From contig JAEXTV010000001.1 of the NCBI GenBank assembly GCA_023406895.1, forward strand, positions 12,729 to 76,728: a stretch of 64,000 bases of DNA, given 5' to 3'. The notes under the pieces are model-generated. The model did no database searches. It was not told the origin of the DNA and saw nothing but the letters and a program-made list of their open reading frames with translations. The position numbers were made by a program, and so were the translations under genes. Below are positions 1 through 7,448 of this stretch, piece by piece (the stretch's first letter is position 1; each line of letters starts with the position of its first letter). This DNA comes from Bacillota bacterium. GTDB lineage: Bacteria; Bacillota; Clostridia; Christensenellales; SZUA-584.

Positions 1-2
1 AT

Positions 3-323
3 TTGGACAACAAGTATACAGGCGTTGTTTCCGATGTAGAGGAGCTTGCGAAAAACGACGGATATGTGTATACTATCATGATACAGGATAATATTGGTCC
101 CCTGCTCGGAGAACGGCGGGTGACGGCGCGGCTTTACGGTGTACAGGAAAGCTACAGTCTTCCCAAAGGCTGCGTGAAGAAAACGGAAGATATCAATTAT
201 GTGGAATCAGCGGGCGGTGAGTATATCCCGGTGCTGATAGTGGCGGATAAGGGCGATACAGTACTCGTCCAAACGTATGAGGGACAGCCTGGCCTTCAAG
301 TTGGCCAGCAGATTAAATGGTAG
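3..323 (+). CDS. C-terminal fragment of a probable HlyD-like adaptor protein
   Basis: Only the last roughly 106 codons lie in the window; the frame is open to the left edge, so the TTG at position 3 is not taken as a real start. The fragment is rich in beta-strand-like alternation and ends in a pattern (PVLIVADKGD, then GLQVGQQIKW) resembling the last beta-barrel of HlyD/RND-type adaptor proteins. Such a gene commonly sits just upstream of yggS and sepF in Clostridia. It overlaps no ribosome binding site of yggS, whose start lies 19 bases after this stop. The family assignment is inferred from the short tail and gene context; no catalytic motif is visible. Confidence 0.5.
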   Translation: MDNKYTGVVSDVEELAKNDGYVYTIMIQDNIGPLLGERRVTARLYGVQESYSLPKGCVKKTEDINYVESAGGEYIPVLIVADKGDTVLVQTYEGQPGLQVGQQIKW

Positions 324-342
324 ACATCAAATGGAGTCGTCA

Positions 343-1026
343 ATGACTGATATCGCGAAGAACTTCGCAATAATTGAAGAAAGGGTTGATGCCAGCGCAA
401 AAAAAACAGGGAGAAGCCGAAGCGATATTACGATCGTAGCGGTCAGCAAAACGGTGGGCGCCGATACCGTTGGACAGGCTGTAGAGGCCGGCATACGGGA
501 CTTTGGCGAAAACTATGTTCAGGAGTATCTTAAAAAACGTGAGGTGTTGCAAGATACACTCAACTGGCATATCATCGGGCCGCTGCAGACGAATAAAGTG
601 AAGTATATCCTTAACGGGGTGTGCTTGCTGCATTCGCTGGACAGGCTTATCCTCGCGCAGGAGATTCAGAAACAGTGCGAAAAAAATGGCACGGAATTCT
701 CTGCGCTTGTGCAGCTCAATATTGGCAAAGAACCGACAAAGTCGGGCATATTTGAAGAGGATCTGGAGCGTTTTTTGCAGGACGTGTCTGTAATGAGGAG
801 GATCCGTTTAAAAGGGCTGATGGCGATTCCGCCGGCGGCTGTTAAAGCGGATGATAACAGGCCGTATTTCGAGAAAATGCGAAAACTTTTCGACCGTTAC
901 AAAAACGAGTATGCCGGCTTTGAATACCTGTCTATGGGTATGTCGGATGATTTTGAAGCTGCAATAGAAGAAGGCTCAAATGTGGTCAGGATTGGGACGG
1001 CTGTATTTGGAGCGAGGTCAAATTAA
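343..1026 (+). CDS. yggS: YggS/YlmE family PLP homeostasis protein
   Basis: 227 residues, the usual size for the YggS/YlmE/PROSC family, which binds pyridoxal 5-phosphate on a TIM-barrel like that of alanine racemase and buffers cellular PLP. Visible hallmarks are the PLP-lysine segment IVAVSKTV, the block FGENYVQEYLKK, WHIIGPLQTNK, and the C-terminal SMGMSDDFEAAIEEGSNVVRIGTAVFG. The open frame extends back to 277, but the ATG at 343 has GGAG six bases upstream and starts a normal-length product, so it is preferred; ATG 331 is the alternative. It leads directly into sepF 24 bases later, the conserved ylmE-sepF arrangement of Gram-positive division clusters. Confidence 0.93.
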   Translation: MTDIAKNFAIIEERVDASAKKTGRSRSDITIVAVSKTVGADTVGQAVEAGIRDFGENYVQEYLKKREVLQDTLNWHIIGPLQTNKVKYILNGVCLLHSLDRLILAQEIQKQCEKNGTEFSALVQLNIGKEPTKSGIFEEDLERFLQDVSVMRRIRLKGLMAIPPAAVKADDNRPYFEKMRKLFDRYKNEYAGFEYLSMGMSDDFEAAIEEGSNVVRIGTAVFGARSN

Positions 1027-1050
1027 AAATTTACAGGGGGTTACAATATT

Positions 1051-1521
1051 ATGGCGAGAGGTTTTTTTAACCGTATTTTAGATGCGGTTGGTCTTGAAGA
1101 GGAAGAATACGAGGGCGAAGAGATGATGGACGAAGACGACGGCTTCTACGAGGAAGAGATGGAAGAGCCGGAAGAGCAGCGGTCTCCGCGGAGACGTCAG
1201 CAGCAGCAGCCCAAGGTGGTTGGTCTTCCGAATTCAGCTGCCAAAATGCGTATGCTGGTTTTTCAGCCGAGCAGTTACGAGGAAGCTGAATGCATCATCG
1301 ACAATTTAAAGGCCAGAAAACCCGTGATTATGAATCTGGATGATCTTGAGGTGGAACTTGGCCAACGGATTTTGGATTTTGTCGGCGGCGCGGTTTATTC
1401 GCTGAATGGAGACATAAAAAAGGTGGCAAGAAGCATTTTTGTGGTGGCTCCGTCCAACGTGGATGTATCGCAGAATGTGGATGACCGCGGCAGCCGTGAA
1501 GGATTTAGAAGATTTGATTGA
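1051..1521 (+). CDS. sepF: Cell division protein SepF
   Basis: 156 residues. The N-terminal amphipathic membrane-anchor segment (MARGFFNRILDAVGL) is followed by a very acidic linker (about residues 16-45), a glutamine run near residue 50, and the folded SepF domain (about 65-145) with KMRMLVFQPSSYEEAECI, RKPVIMNLDDLE and RILDFVGGAVYSLNGDIKKV. SepF polymerises, tethers FtsZ filaments to the membrane and shapes the division septum in Firmicutes. The start has a strong purine-rich site (CAGGGGG) 12 bases upstream. Downstream, the ylmG and ylmH genes usual in Bacillus are absent and divIVA follows after a 117-base gap holding a strong hairpin. Confidence 0.95.
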   Translation: MARGFFNRILDAVGLEEEEYEGEEMMDEDDGFYEEEMEEPEEQRSPRRRQQQQPKVVGLPNSAAKMRMLVFQPSSYEEAECIIDNLKARKPVIMNLDDLEVELGQRILDFVGGAVYSLNGDIKKVARSIFVVAPSNVDVSQNVDDRGSREGFRRFD

Positions 1522-1540
1522 TTTTTATATGTGCTTTAAG

Positions 1541-1574
1541 CGACATGCCGCAAGGAAAACCTTGTGGCATGTCG
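1541..1574 (+). other. 15-bp hairpin between sepF and divIVA
   Basis: The arms 1541-1555 and 1560-1574 pair over all 15 positions with one G-U wobble and an AAAA loop. No T-run follows, so a simple intrinsic terminator is unlikely. It may stabilise the upstream mRNA end, act as an RNase III site, or set the sepF to divIVA ratio. Confidence 0.75.
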
Positions 1575-1638
1575 TGTATAGCATGGTGTTTATTGGAGAC
1601 ATTAAGCATATGAAAGTCTGTGGAAAGGGGTAAATTCC

Positions 1639-2466
1639 GTGCCTTTAACCGTTAAAGATATACTCGAAAAAACGTTTAAAAGGTCTTTTAAGGGATACGA
1701 CGAGGACGAGGTCGATAAGTTTTTGGATCAGATTATCGACGAGTTCAAAGCGCTTCAAAGCGAGCTGGCTTCCGTGAAAGATGAGTTGACCACAGTAAGG
1801 GAAAACGCCGGGAAAGTCAAGCATTCGGAAGAGACCATTATGAATACGCTCGTCAGTGCACAGAAAACATCGGAGCACATCGTGAACGATGCCAAGCGCA
1901 AGGCTGAAATGATTATCAGCAGCGCAGAAGCCACTGCCAGACAGAAGAGCGAACAGACGATGCGCGATCTGGAAGAAGCAAGGTCGAAAATTGATGAGCT
2001 TAAAAGCTGTGCCCAAGGGTTTGCGGCCAGCTTCGCGAACATGGTCAATACGCAGGCGGCTTATTTTGAAAAGACATACAGAAGCTATTTCGGGCAGGAT
2101 TTTGCGCCGCTTGGCGGCATCAATATGGATGCGCTCGAAAAGATCGATAAAGATATCGCGCGGAGTCTGGAGGATATGACCGTATCCGAAGAAGGTGCTG
2201 AGAGTGAGCCGCAAAGCGCAAACGATGTGAACGGTGCCGACGACAAGGACGGCTACATGGAGCTTTTTGAAATTAATAAAAAGCTCAGCGATATAGAGAA
2301 TGTGGACTACACGCCCGAGAGTGAAAACGAGCCGGAAGCCAAGCCTTACGGGGATTATTCATGGATCTATGAGAGTGACGGCCCGCCACCGGATGAAGAG
2401 ACGACCATACTCGAACCCAAGGATAAGGAAGAATTAAAATCACTGATTGAAGAGATCATTGAATGA
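1639..2466 (+). CDS. divIVA: DivIVA family cell-pole/septum protein
   Basis: 275 residues from a GTG start with GGAAAGGGG upstream. The N-terminal lipid-binding domain is clear (LTVKDILEKTFKRSFKGY, then DEDEVDKFLDQIIDEF), followed by heptad-patterned coiled coil over about residues 32-130. In this family the protein marks negatively curved membrane at poles and septa and recruits division, wall or chromosome-anchoring partners. The C-terminal third is longer and more acidic than in Bacillus DivIVA (about 164 residues) and ends in a short predicted helix (KDKEELKSLIEEIIE). That tail is probably a species-specific partner or oligomerisation region. It ends the division cluster. Confidence 0.92.
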   Translation: MPLTVKDILEKTFKRSFKGYDEDEVDKFLDQIIDEFKALQSELASVKDELTTVRENAGKVKHSEETIMNTLVSAQKTSEHIVNDAKRKAEMIISSAEATARQKSEQTMRDLEEARSKIDELKSCAQGFAASFANMVNTQAAYFEKTYRSYFGQDFAPLGGINMDALEKIDKDIARSLEDMTVSEEGAESEPQSANDVNGADDKDGYMELFEINKKLSDIENVDYTPESENEPEAKPYGDYSWIYESDGPPPDEETTILEPKDKEELKSLIEEIIE

Positions 2467-2595
2467 GCCTTTAAGAAGGCCTTGACGAAAACACTGCGCT
2501 CCAAAAAGATGGTAATATGGTTCGACATGCCGTATGGATTGGCCGATCTAAAGCACTTTTCTTAGGCCGCCTCGCGATGTTTTTTTGACACGATG

Positions 2596-2630
2596 ACAGC
2601 TTATCATTATGATGAGCTGTTTTTATTTGT
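2596..2630 (+). terminator. Intrinsic terminator after divIVA
   Basis: An 11-bp stem (2596-2606 with 2610-2620, one G-U pair) closes a TTA loop and is followed by TTTTTATTTG. It ends the yggS-sepF-divIVA unit. The rest of 2467-2755 shows no supportable gene. Confidence 0.8.
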
Positions 2631-2755
2631 CCAAACCGACATAAATGTATGATTCTGCGGGATACATCCACACTAATCTAAAGAAGGACGTTCACGTAAA
2701 CAATGGTTAATCAGCGTTTACACAAAACGAAGGCATATGAAATAAGAGGATCACA

Positions 2756-3052
2756 ATGCGCAGAAGAAAAACCATGTGCAGTATGGAGAAACGTTTGAAT
2801 GAGCTGTCGCTGATGCTGGAGAAGCTCAAGCTTGCAGATTATCTCATCCATCTCAATAACACCAAACGCATGATCTGGGTCAGCTTTCTCGGCGGCCTCG
2901 CAAGAGGGCTTGGCCTCGCCGTCGGGTTTACGTTGCTGGGCGCACTGGTTATTTACCTTCTCCAGCAGTCTTTCCTAAACAATCTGCCGGTGATCGGTGA
3001 TTTTATTGCCGATATTGTGGAAATTGCAAACGAAAGATTGAAGCTGCGTTAA
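2756..3052 (+). CDS. DUF5665 family small membrane protein
   Basis: 98 residues. A charged N-terminal helix (about 10-40, ending LHLNN-type HLNNTKRMIW) leads into one glycine-rich hydrophobic segment at about 40-72 (LGGLARGLGLAVGFTLLGAL) and a short tail with LPVIGDFIADIVE. This matches the DUF5665 family of single-membrane-span proteins from Clostridia, whose function is not known. The ATG at 2756 has AAGAGGA five bases upstream; internal ATGs at 2774 and 2783 are possible alternatives. It lies alone between the divIVA terminator and the promoter of the glycosyltransferase gene. Confidence 0.8.
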   Translation: MRRRKTMCSMEKRLNELSLMLEKLKLADYLIHLNNTKRMIWVSFLGGLARGLGLAVGFTLLGALVIYLLQQSFLNNLPVIGDFIADIVEIANERLKLR

Positions 3053-3115
3053 TGTAAAATACGCGGCAGATTAGGAGTGTATACAGCCCGTAACACGGAA
3101 TTCACAATCTTTCAA

Positions 3116-3143
3116 TTGAAATATTTACAGGGTTTGCTATAAT
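3116..3143 (+). promoter_or_regulatory. Sigma-A-type promoter for the GT4 gene
   Basis: TTGAAA at 3116-3121, a 16-base spacer and TATAAT at 3138-3143 preceded by TGC (extended -10). Transcription would start near 3150, leaving a leader of about 50 bases before the gene at 3200. Confidence 0.8.
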
Positions 3144-3199
3144 GGTGTGGGCTCATTAAATGATAATACAATAACGCAGCAATTCTAGGAGGCTATTCA

Positions 3200-4381
3200 A
3201 TGAAGTTGATGATCGGGCAGTTTAACGATTCATTCCCGCCAATACTGGATGGCGTGGCCAATGTGGTGCTGAATTATGCCCGCTGTTTAAATAACGACAA
3301 GAGTACCTGCTGTGTGGTGACGCCCAAACATCCGGATGCCGCAGATCAATACAGCTTCGACGTTCATCGGTTTGCTTCAATAAAGGTACCCACACGCACC
3401 GAATACCGTGTGGGTGTGCCCCAAATGTCCACTTCATTTTGGATGGCGCTTAAAAAAATTCCCTTTGATATTGTGCATGCACATTGCCCGTTCAGCTCGG
3501 GACTCGCCGCGCGCAGCATAGCGCGCAAACGCGATATACCGCTTGTGGCTACCTTTCATTCCAAGTTTAAAGACGATTTCAAAGCGGCTATTAAATCTGA
3601 AAGAATTGTGGACAACATCCTTTTAAAGATAGCCGGCTTCTATGAATCCGCAGATGAGGTGTGGATTGTTAATGAGGCATCGGAAGAGACGCTGCGTGAA
3701 TACGGTTACCGCGGCGATGTCTATATTATGGGGAACGGCTGCGATATCGAGCCCGAGTACCCAACACCCGAGAAACTGAATAAAATCAACGAACGATTCG
3801 GGCTGGATCCCGATGTGCCGCTGTTTATGTATATCGGGCAGCACATATGGCAAAAGAATCTGCAGATGGTGATTGAAGCGCTCGGAAAGCTCAAAGCGCA
3901 GGGAGAGCGATTTCACATGCTTTTTGTGGGCGATGGTGCGAAGCGTGCCGATATGGAGCAGATGGTTGCCGAATTAAACCTTGGTGATTCGGTCACGTTT
4001 GCGGGAAGGATACACGACAGAAAAACGATTGCAAATATTTATCTTCGCAGCAGCGCCATGCTGTTCCCGTCGCTTTATGACACATCTTCACTGGTACCGC
4101 GCGAGGCAGCGGCGTGCGGCTGCCCGACCGTTTTTGTTAAAGGAGCCAGCACATCGCAGGGGATTACCGAAAAGGACGGCTTTTTGATTGACAACACGGC
4201 AGATTCTCTTGCAGAAACTGTCCGCTATATTATTCATCATCCTGCCGAAACCCGAATTGTGGGGGAGGCGGCGCGCAACACCATATACCGTTCATGGCAA
4301 ACCGTCGTAGAAGGCGTTTATGAAAGGTATTTGTACCTGATAGATTTAAAGAAAAGCAGATTGGCCATGCGTGCCGAATAA
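3200..4381 (+). CDS. GT4 family glycosyltransferase
   Basis: 393 residues with the two Rossmann-like halves of GT-B enzymes. The N-terminal half begins GQFNDSFPPILDGVANVV, typical of glycolipid-forming GT4 enzymes, and contains VHAHCPFSSGLAARSIA. The C-terminal half has MYIGQHIWQKNL and the donor-binding region FPSLYDTSSLVPREAAACG. In the usual E-x7-E donor motif the first Glu is replaced by Asp here. The enzyme should move a sugar from a nucleotide sugar to a lipid or glycan acceptor at the inner membrane face; the acceptor cannot be read from sequence. RBS AGGAGG. The next gene encodes a flippase-like membrane protein, suggesting a shared envelope glycolipid role. Confidence 0.88.
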   Translation: MKLMIGQFNDSFPPILDGVANVVLNYARCLNNDKSTCCVVTPKHPDAADQYSFDVHRFASIKVPTRTEYRVGVPQMSTSFWMALKKIPFDIVHAHCPFSSGLAARSIARKRDIPLVATFHSKFKDDFKAAIKSERIVDNILLKIAGFYESADEVWIVNEASEETLREYGYRGDVYIMGNGCDIEPEYPTPEKLNKINERFGLDPDVPLFMYIGQHIWQKNLQMVIEALGKLKAQGERFHMLFVGDGAKRADMEQMVAELNLGDSVTFAGRIHDRKTIANIYLRSSAMLFPSLYDTSSLVPREAAACGCPTVFVKGASTSQGITEKDGFLIDNTADSLAETVRYIIHHPAETRIVGEAARNTIYRSWQTVVEGVYERYLYLIDLKKSRLAMRAE

Positions 4382-4421
4382 CAAGGCAGGCCCCGCAATT
4401 TCCTGTCAGCTTGGGAATGTC

Positions 4422-4450
4422 TTGATTTACAAGCTCAAATCTGCTATGAT
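4422..4450 (+). promoter_or_regulatory. Promoter for the flippase-like gene
   Basis: TTGATT at 4422-4427, 17-base spacer, and TATGAT at 4445-4450 preceded by TGC. It lies directly upstream of the gene starting at 4474 with GGAGGG as RBS. Confidence 0.72.
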
Positions 4451-4473
4451 TCTACACAAATCGCGGAGGGCAG

Positions 4474-5526
4474 ATGAACAAGAAAAGATCACGTTTATTT
4501 AGCATAATATACATGGGGCTAACGGTTGTTGTTATAATTCTGATCGTCCTTTTCGGAACGGATCTTGACGAAATTGGGGAAGCACTGAAGAATTTTAACA
4601 TATGGTGGCTGGTTGCGTGTATCGGATCACTTCTTTTGTATTGGTTTGCTGACGGTTTGCTTCTTTATGATATCACGGCATATATGTACAAAAGGATGCC
4701 ACTGTTACGGTGCGTCAAAGTCGGTGTGATCGGGCTCTATTACTGTGCGCTGACGCCGTCTTCGACGGGCGGACAACCCATGCAGGTCATGTATATGAAA
4801 CGGGATAATGTGCCCGTTGGCACCGCGACCTGTATCGTCGGCATTAAGTTTGTTATTTATGAGCTTTCATTGTGTTGCATATATGTGATTGGAATGATAC
4901 TGCGCGGAGCCGATTATTATGTGAATAATAACGAAGCGTTTTGGCTGGCCGCGCTCGGTTTCGTCATCAATCTCGTTGCCGTGTTTTTCATTATTCTGAC
5001 CATTATTAATAAAAAGCTCGTCCTCACAATCGGTAATTGGCTGATTCGTGTTTTGACCAAAATCAAGGTTATAAAAGACAAAGAAAAGACGCTTGGGCAT
5101 TTTGCCGAGGTCATAGAAGAATACCATACTGCCGCATCGTACATTTCAAAATACAAGCTGCGCGCTCTCGGATCGTTCTTTATTTCTGTCATCAACCTTG
5201 CGTTCCTGTTCTTGATTCCGTATTTGATTTATTTATCTTTCGGATTTACCAAGTATAATATGATTGATATATTCATCATGGAGGCATTTTTGTTCCTCGC
5301 GGTGTCGTTCTTCCCTTTGCCGGGTGCAGCGGGCGCATCGGAAGGCGGCTTCATGCTGTTTTTCGGGCCCTTCTTTGGAGCGGTCACCGGCGTGGCGATG
5401 TTGATCTGGCGTTTTCTTACCTACTATGTGATTTTGATAACCGGCAGCCTCATGGTGGTGTTTGACGAGGTTTTTTCAATCAGAAAAAAGAGCAGAGAAA
5501 AACGGCTGGAGAAAGACATGGGATGA
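4474..5526 (+). CDS. Lysylphosphatidylglycerol synthase TM-domain/flippase-like protein
   Basis: 350 residues with about eight hydrophobic segments; the pattern SSTGGQPMQVMYMKR at about 98-112 and FFPLPGAAGASEGGF near residue 285 are the hallmarks of the UPF0104/YbhN/AglD2 family, the membrane half of MprF without the catalytic domain. In MprF this part flips lysyl-phosphatidylglycerol; stand-alone members are presumed lipid transporters or scaffolds. No aminoacyl-transferase domain is present, so lysylation itself is not predicted. The C-terminus is a basic cytoplasmic tail. Its own promoter precedes it, and the neighbouring GT4 gene suggests it may translocate that enzyme's product (inference). 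Confidence 0.85.
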   Translation: MNKKRSRLFSIIYMGLTVVVIILIVLFGTDLDEIGEALKNFNIWWLVACIGSLLLYWFADGLLLYDITAYMYKRMPLLRCVKVGVIGLYYCALTPSSTGGQPMQVMYMKRDNVPVGTATCIVGIKFVIYELSLCCIYVIGMILRGADYYVNNNEAFWLAALGFVINLVAVFFIILTIINKKLVLTIGNWLIRVLTKIKVIKDKEKTLGHFAEVIEEYHTAASYISKYKLRALGSFFISVINLAFLFLIPYLIYLSFGFTKYNMIDIFIMEAFLFLAVSFFPLPGAAGASEGGFMLFFGPFFGAVTGVAMLIWRFLTYYVILITGSLMVVFDEVFSIRKKSREKRLEKDMG

Positions 5527-5535
5527 AGCGGCGCG

Positions 5536-5562
5536 TTAACTTTTGTATATCATGGTTATAAT
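5536..5562 (+). promoter_or_regulatory. Possible promoter for pit
   Basis: TATAAT at 5557-5562 with only a weak -35 (TTAACT at 5536-5541, 15-base spacer). It sits 58 bases before the transporter start. Confidence 0.45.
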
Positions 5563-5619
5563 GCCAAGTATGACAAGAGAGCAGCCGTTTGAATATTTGA
5601 GTAAACTGGAAAGGCTAAA

Positions 5620-6618
5620 ATGAGTATTGGGCTGATAGTAGTAATCGTACTGGTGTGTGCTTCGGTTTTTGTTAACGGATGGACCGATGCGCCGAACGCC
5701 ATAACAACTGTGGTATCGACAAGGGTGCTCTCACCCAAAGCGGCTGTAGGGCTGGCGGCTATTTTTAATTTGCTGGGCGTTATGCTTATGGGGACAGCGG
5801 TTGCAAAAACAATTGGTAATATGATCACGCTGACTCCGGGAACTGACGCTTTGGTCACACTCGCCGCCGCTCAGATCTCTATCGTGACGTGGGCTGTGGG
5901 TGCCTGGCGCTTTGGCATTCCCACGAGCGAAAGTCATGCATTAATTGCCGGGCTTACCGGTGCGGCACTCGCAGGCGGCGGGCTTGATTCCGTGAGCTGG
6001 GCTGAGTGGCAAAAGGTTCTCCTTGGCCTTGGCATATCATCGGTACTCGGCTTTTTATCCGGCTGGCTGGTGACGGCGGGGGTAGCAAAAACATTCGGGA
6101 AGATGAACAGGCACAAGGCCAACCGTTTATTCTCCTTCGGACAGATCATATCCGCGTCGGCGATGGCGTTCAGCCATGGGGCGCAGGATGGCCAAAAATT
6201 CATCGGCGTCTTTGCATTTGCGCTTATGCTCGGGGGTATTATACCGATGGATGGCGCTTTCACCATTCCTGTGTATATCATGATTTTTTGTTCGGTGCTC
6301 ATGGCCATCGGTACGTCGATCGGCGGGTACAGGATCATCAAAACGATGGGCATGGATATGGTGAAAATCGATAAATATCAAGGATTTTCTTCAGAAGTCG
6401 CGGCATCCGCGTGCATGCTTGCCGCAACGGCTTTTGGCATACCGCTGAGCACAACCAACACAAAAGGAACTGCGATAATGGGTGCGGCGGCAGCGCGGCG
6501 TTTGTCCAATGTCAACTGGGGCGTTGTCAAGGAAATGGTGCTGGCATGGGTCCTTACCTTTCCTGCCTGTGGGCTTATCGGTTATTTGATGGCTTTGCTG
6601 CTGCACAGTATATTTTAA
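5620..6618 (+). CDS. pit: PiT family inorganic phosphate transporter
   Basis: 332 residues, mostly hydrophobic, with about ten membrane segments. The inverted-repeat PiT signatures are both visible: NGWTDAPNAITTVVSTR near residue 20 and STTNTKGTAIMGAAAARR near residue 275. These proteins carry phosphate, usually as a divalent metal-phosphate complex, in symport with a cation. A DUF47 protein starts 15 bases after the stop; that pairing is conserved and the partner is thought to control PiT activity. This is a second phosphate uptake route besides the high-affinity Pst system at 41476-47436, and its upstream region lacks the PhoP-type repeats seen there. Confidence 0.93.
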   Translation: MSIGLIVVIVLVCASVFVNGWTDAPNAITTVVSTRVLSPKAAVGLAAIFNLLGVMLMGTAVAKTIGNMITLTPGTDALVTLAAAQISIVTWAVGAWRFGIPTSESHALIAGLTGAALAGGGLDSVSWAEWQKVLLGLGISSVLGFLSGWLVTAGVAKTFGKMNRHKANRLFSFGQIISASAMAFSHGAQDGQKFIGVFAFALMLGGIIPMDGAFTIPVYIMIFCSVLMAIGTSIGGYRIIKTMGMDMVKIDKYQGFSSEVAASACMLAATAFGIPLSTTNTKGTAIMGAAAARRLSNVNWGVVKEMVLAWVLTFPACGLIGYLMALLLHSIF

Positions 6619-6633
6619 GAAAAGGTGAAAAAA

Positions 6634-7251
6634 ATGGGGAAAAGATCGGAAATCAATTATTTTGACAGTTTTGTTAAAGGAACGGAATATGCGCTGCATG
6701 CGGCCCGTCGCCTTCAGGCGTTACTGGCAGAGGAGCAGCTTACGGAAGATAAGATCGCCGAGATAAAAAAGATTGAGCAGGATGCCGACACGCATATGCA
6801 CACCTTGTGCTGTGAGCTCAATGTCGCATTTATCACACCGATTGACCGTGACGATATATACAAAATAGCCAAGGAGACGGATGATATTACAGACAGCATC
6901 GATTCCGTGGCGAGCAAGATTTGGATGATGAATGTAAAACACGTGACGCCGCCGATGCGCCAGATGAGCGAATATGTCACAAGAGCATGCGAAATGCTTG
7001 TGAAACTGATGTCTGAGATTAAGAACCACAAGAAAAACAACAAACTCAATGAATACGTGATAGAGATTAACCGCATTGAGGAACTGGGCGACAAGTGCTA
7101 CAAAGAAGCCATTAAAGAGCTTTTCGAAAAAGAGAAGGACCCCATTGAGCTCATTAAGCGTAAGGAAGTATACAGAGAGCTCGAATCCGCGCTGGATAAC
7201 TGCGAGGATGTCGCGGACTGCGTACAGAGCATTATGATCACGAAAACCTGA
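6634..7251 (+). CDS. DUF47 (PhoU-like) PiT accessory protein
   Basis: 205 residues, all-helical with long charged helices. Typical DUF47 segments include the opening DSFVKGTEYALHAAR, the metal-site region ITPIDRDDIYKIAKETDDI, and IEELGDKCYKEAI followed by ALDNCEDVADCVQSI. It is distantly related to PhoU and is expected to sit on the cytoplasmic face of PiT. The frame opens at GTG 6625, but ATG 6634 is preferred because the AAAGGTG at 6621-6627 is then a correctly spaced RBS. A terminator follows directly. Confidence 0.92.
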   Translation: MGKRSEINYFDSFVKGTEYALHAARRLQALLAEEQLTEDKIAEIKKIEQDADTHMHTLCCELNVAFITPIDRDDIYKIAKETDDITDSIDSVASKIWMMNVKHVTPPMRQMSEYVTRACEMLVKLMSEIKNHKKNNKLNEYVIEINRIEELGDKCYKEAIKELFEKEKDPIELIKRKEVYRELESALDNCEDVADCVQSIMITKT

Positions 7252-7260
7252 CGGATTTTT

Positions 7261-7292
7261 AAAAGCTGCATGTTGGTTCATGCAGCTTTTTT
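7261..7292 (+). terminator. Intrinsic terminator after the DUF47 gene
   Basis: An 11-bp perfect stem (7262-7272 with 7279-7289), six-base loop and a T-run to 7292. Confidence 0.9.
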
Positions 7293-7317
7293 GTGCCGTT
7301 TAAAGCCAACAAATCTG

Positions 7318-7346
7318 TTGATTATTAAAAACCCCTATGCTATAAT
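7318..7346 (+). promoter_or_regulatory. Promoter of the rpsB operon
   Basis: TTGATT at 7318-7323, a 17-base spacer and a perfect TATAAT at 7341-7346 preceded by TGC. Predicted start near 7353, giving a leader of about 95 bases before rpsB. Confidence 0.85.
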
Positions 7347-7373
7347 CTCAAATGTATGTCACACCACCGCCGA

Positions 7374-7411
7374 TTTTTGCTTTCGTGCCCATAAAATGGG
7401 TTGAGCAAAAA
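7374..7411 (+). promoter_or_regulatory. Structured leader hairpin upstream of rpsB
   Basis: An outer stem pairs 7374-7381 with 7404-7411 and an inner stem pairs CCCAT (7388-7392) with ATGGG (7396-7400). No T-run follows. The position between promoter and rpsB fits a site for autogenous control by S2, which is known in other bacteria; it does not match an RNA family I can name. Confidence 0.6.
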
Positions 7412-7448
7412 AGAGACGCGATGGGAGGATAAAAACGAGGAGGAAACT

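Noticed and set aside
1439..1633. 64-codon frame overlapping the end of sepF
   Set aside because: It is a +2 frame shadow of sepF running across the hairpin, without an RBS of its own.
5527..5619. PhoP box before the PiT gene
   Set aside because: TTAACT appears once but the 11-bp repeat periodicity seen at pstS and pstC is missing.
7401..7448. Upstream start for rpsB
   Set aside because: The extra 16 codons overlap the leader hairpin, whereas ATG 7449 has a strong RBS and gives the family N-terminus.
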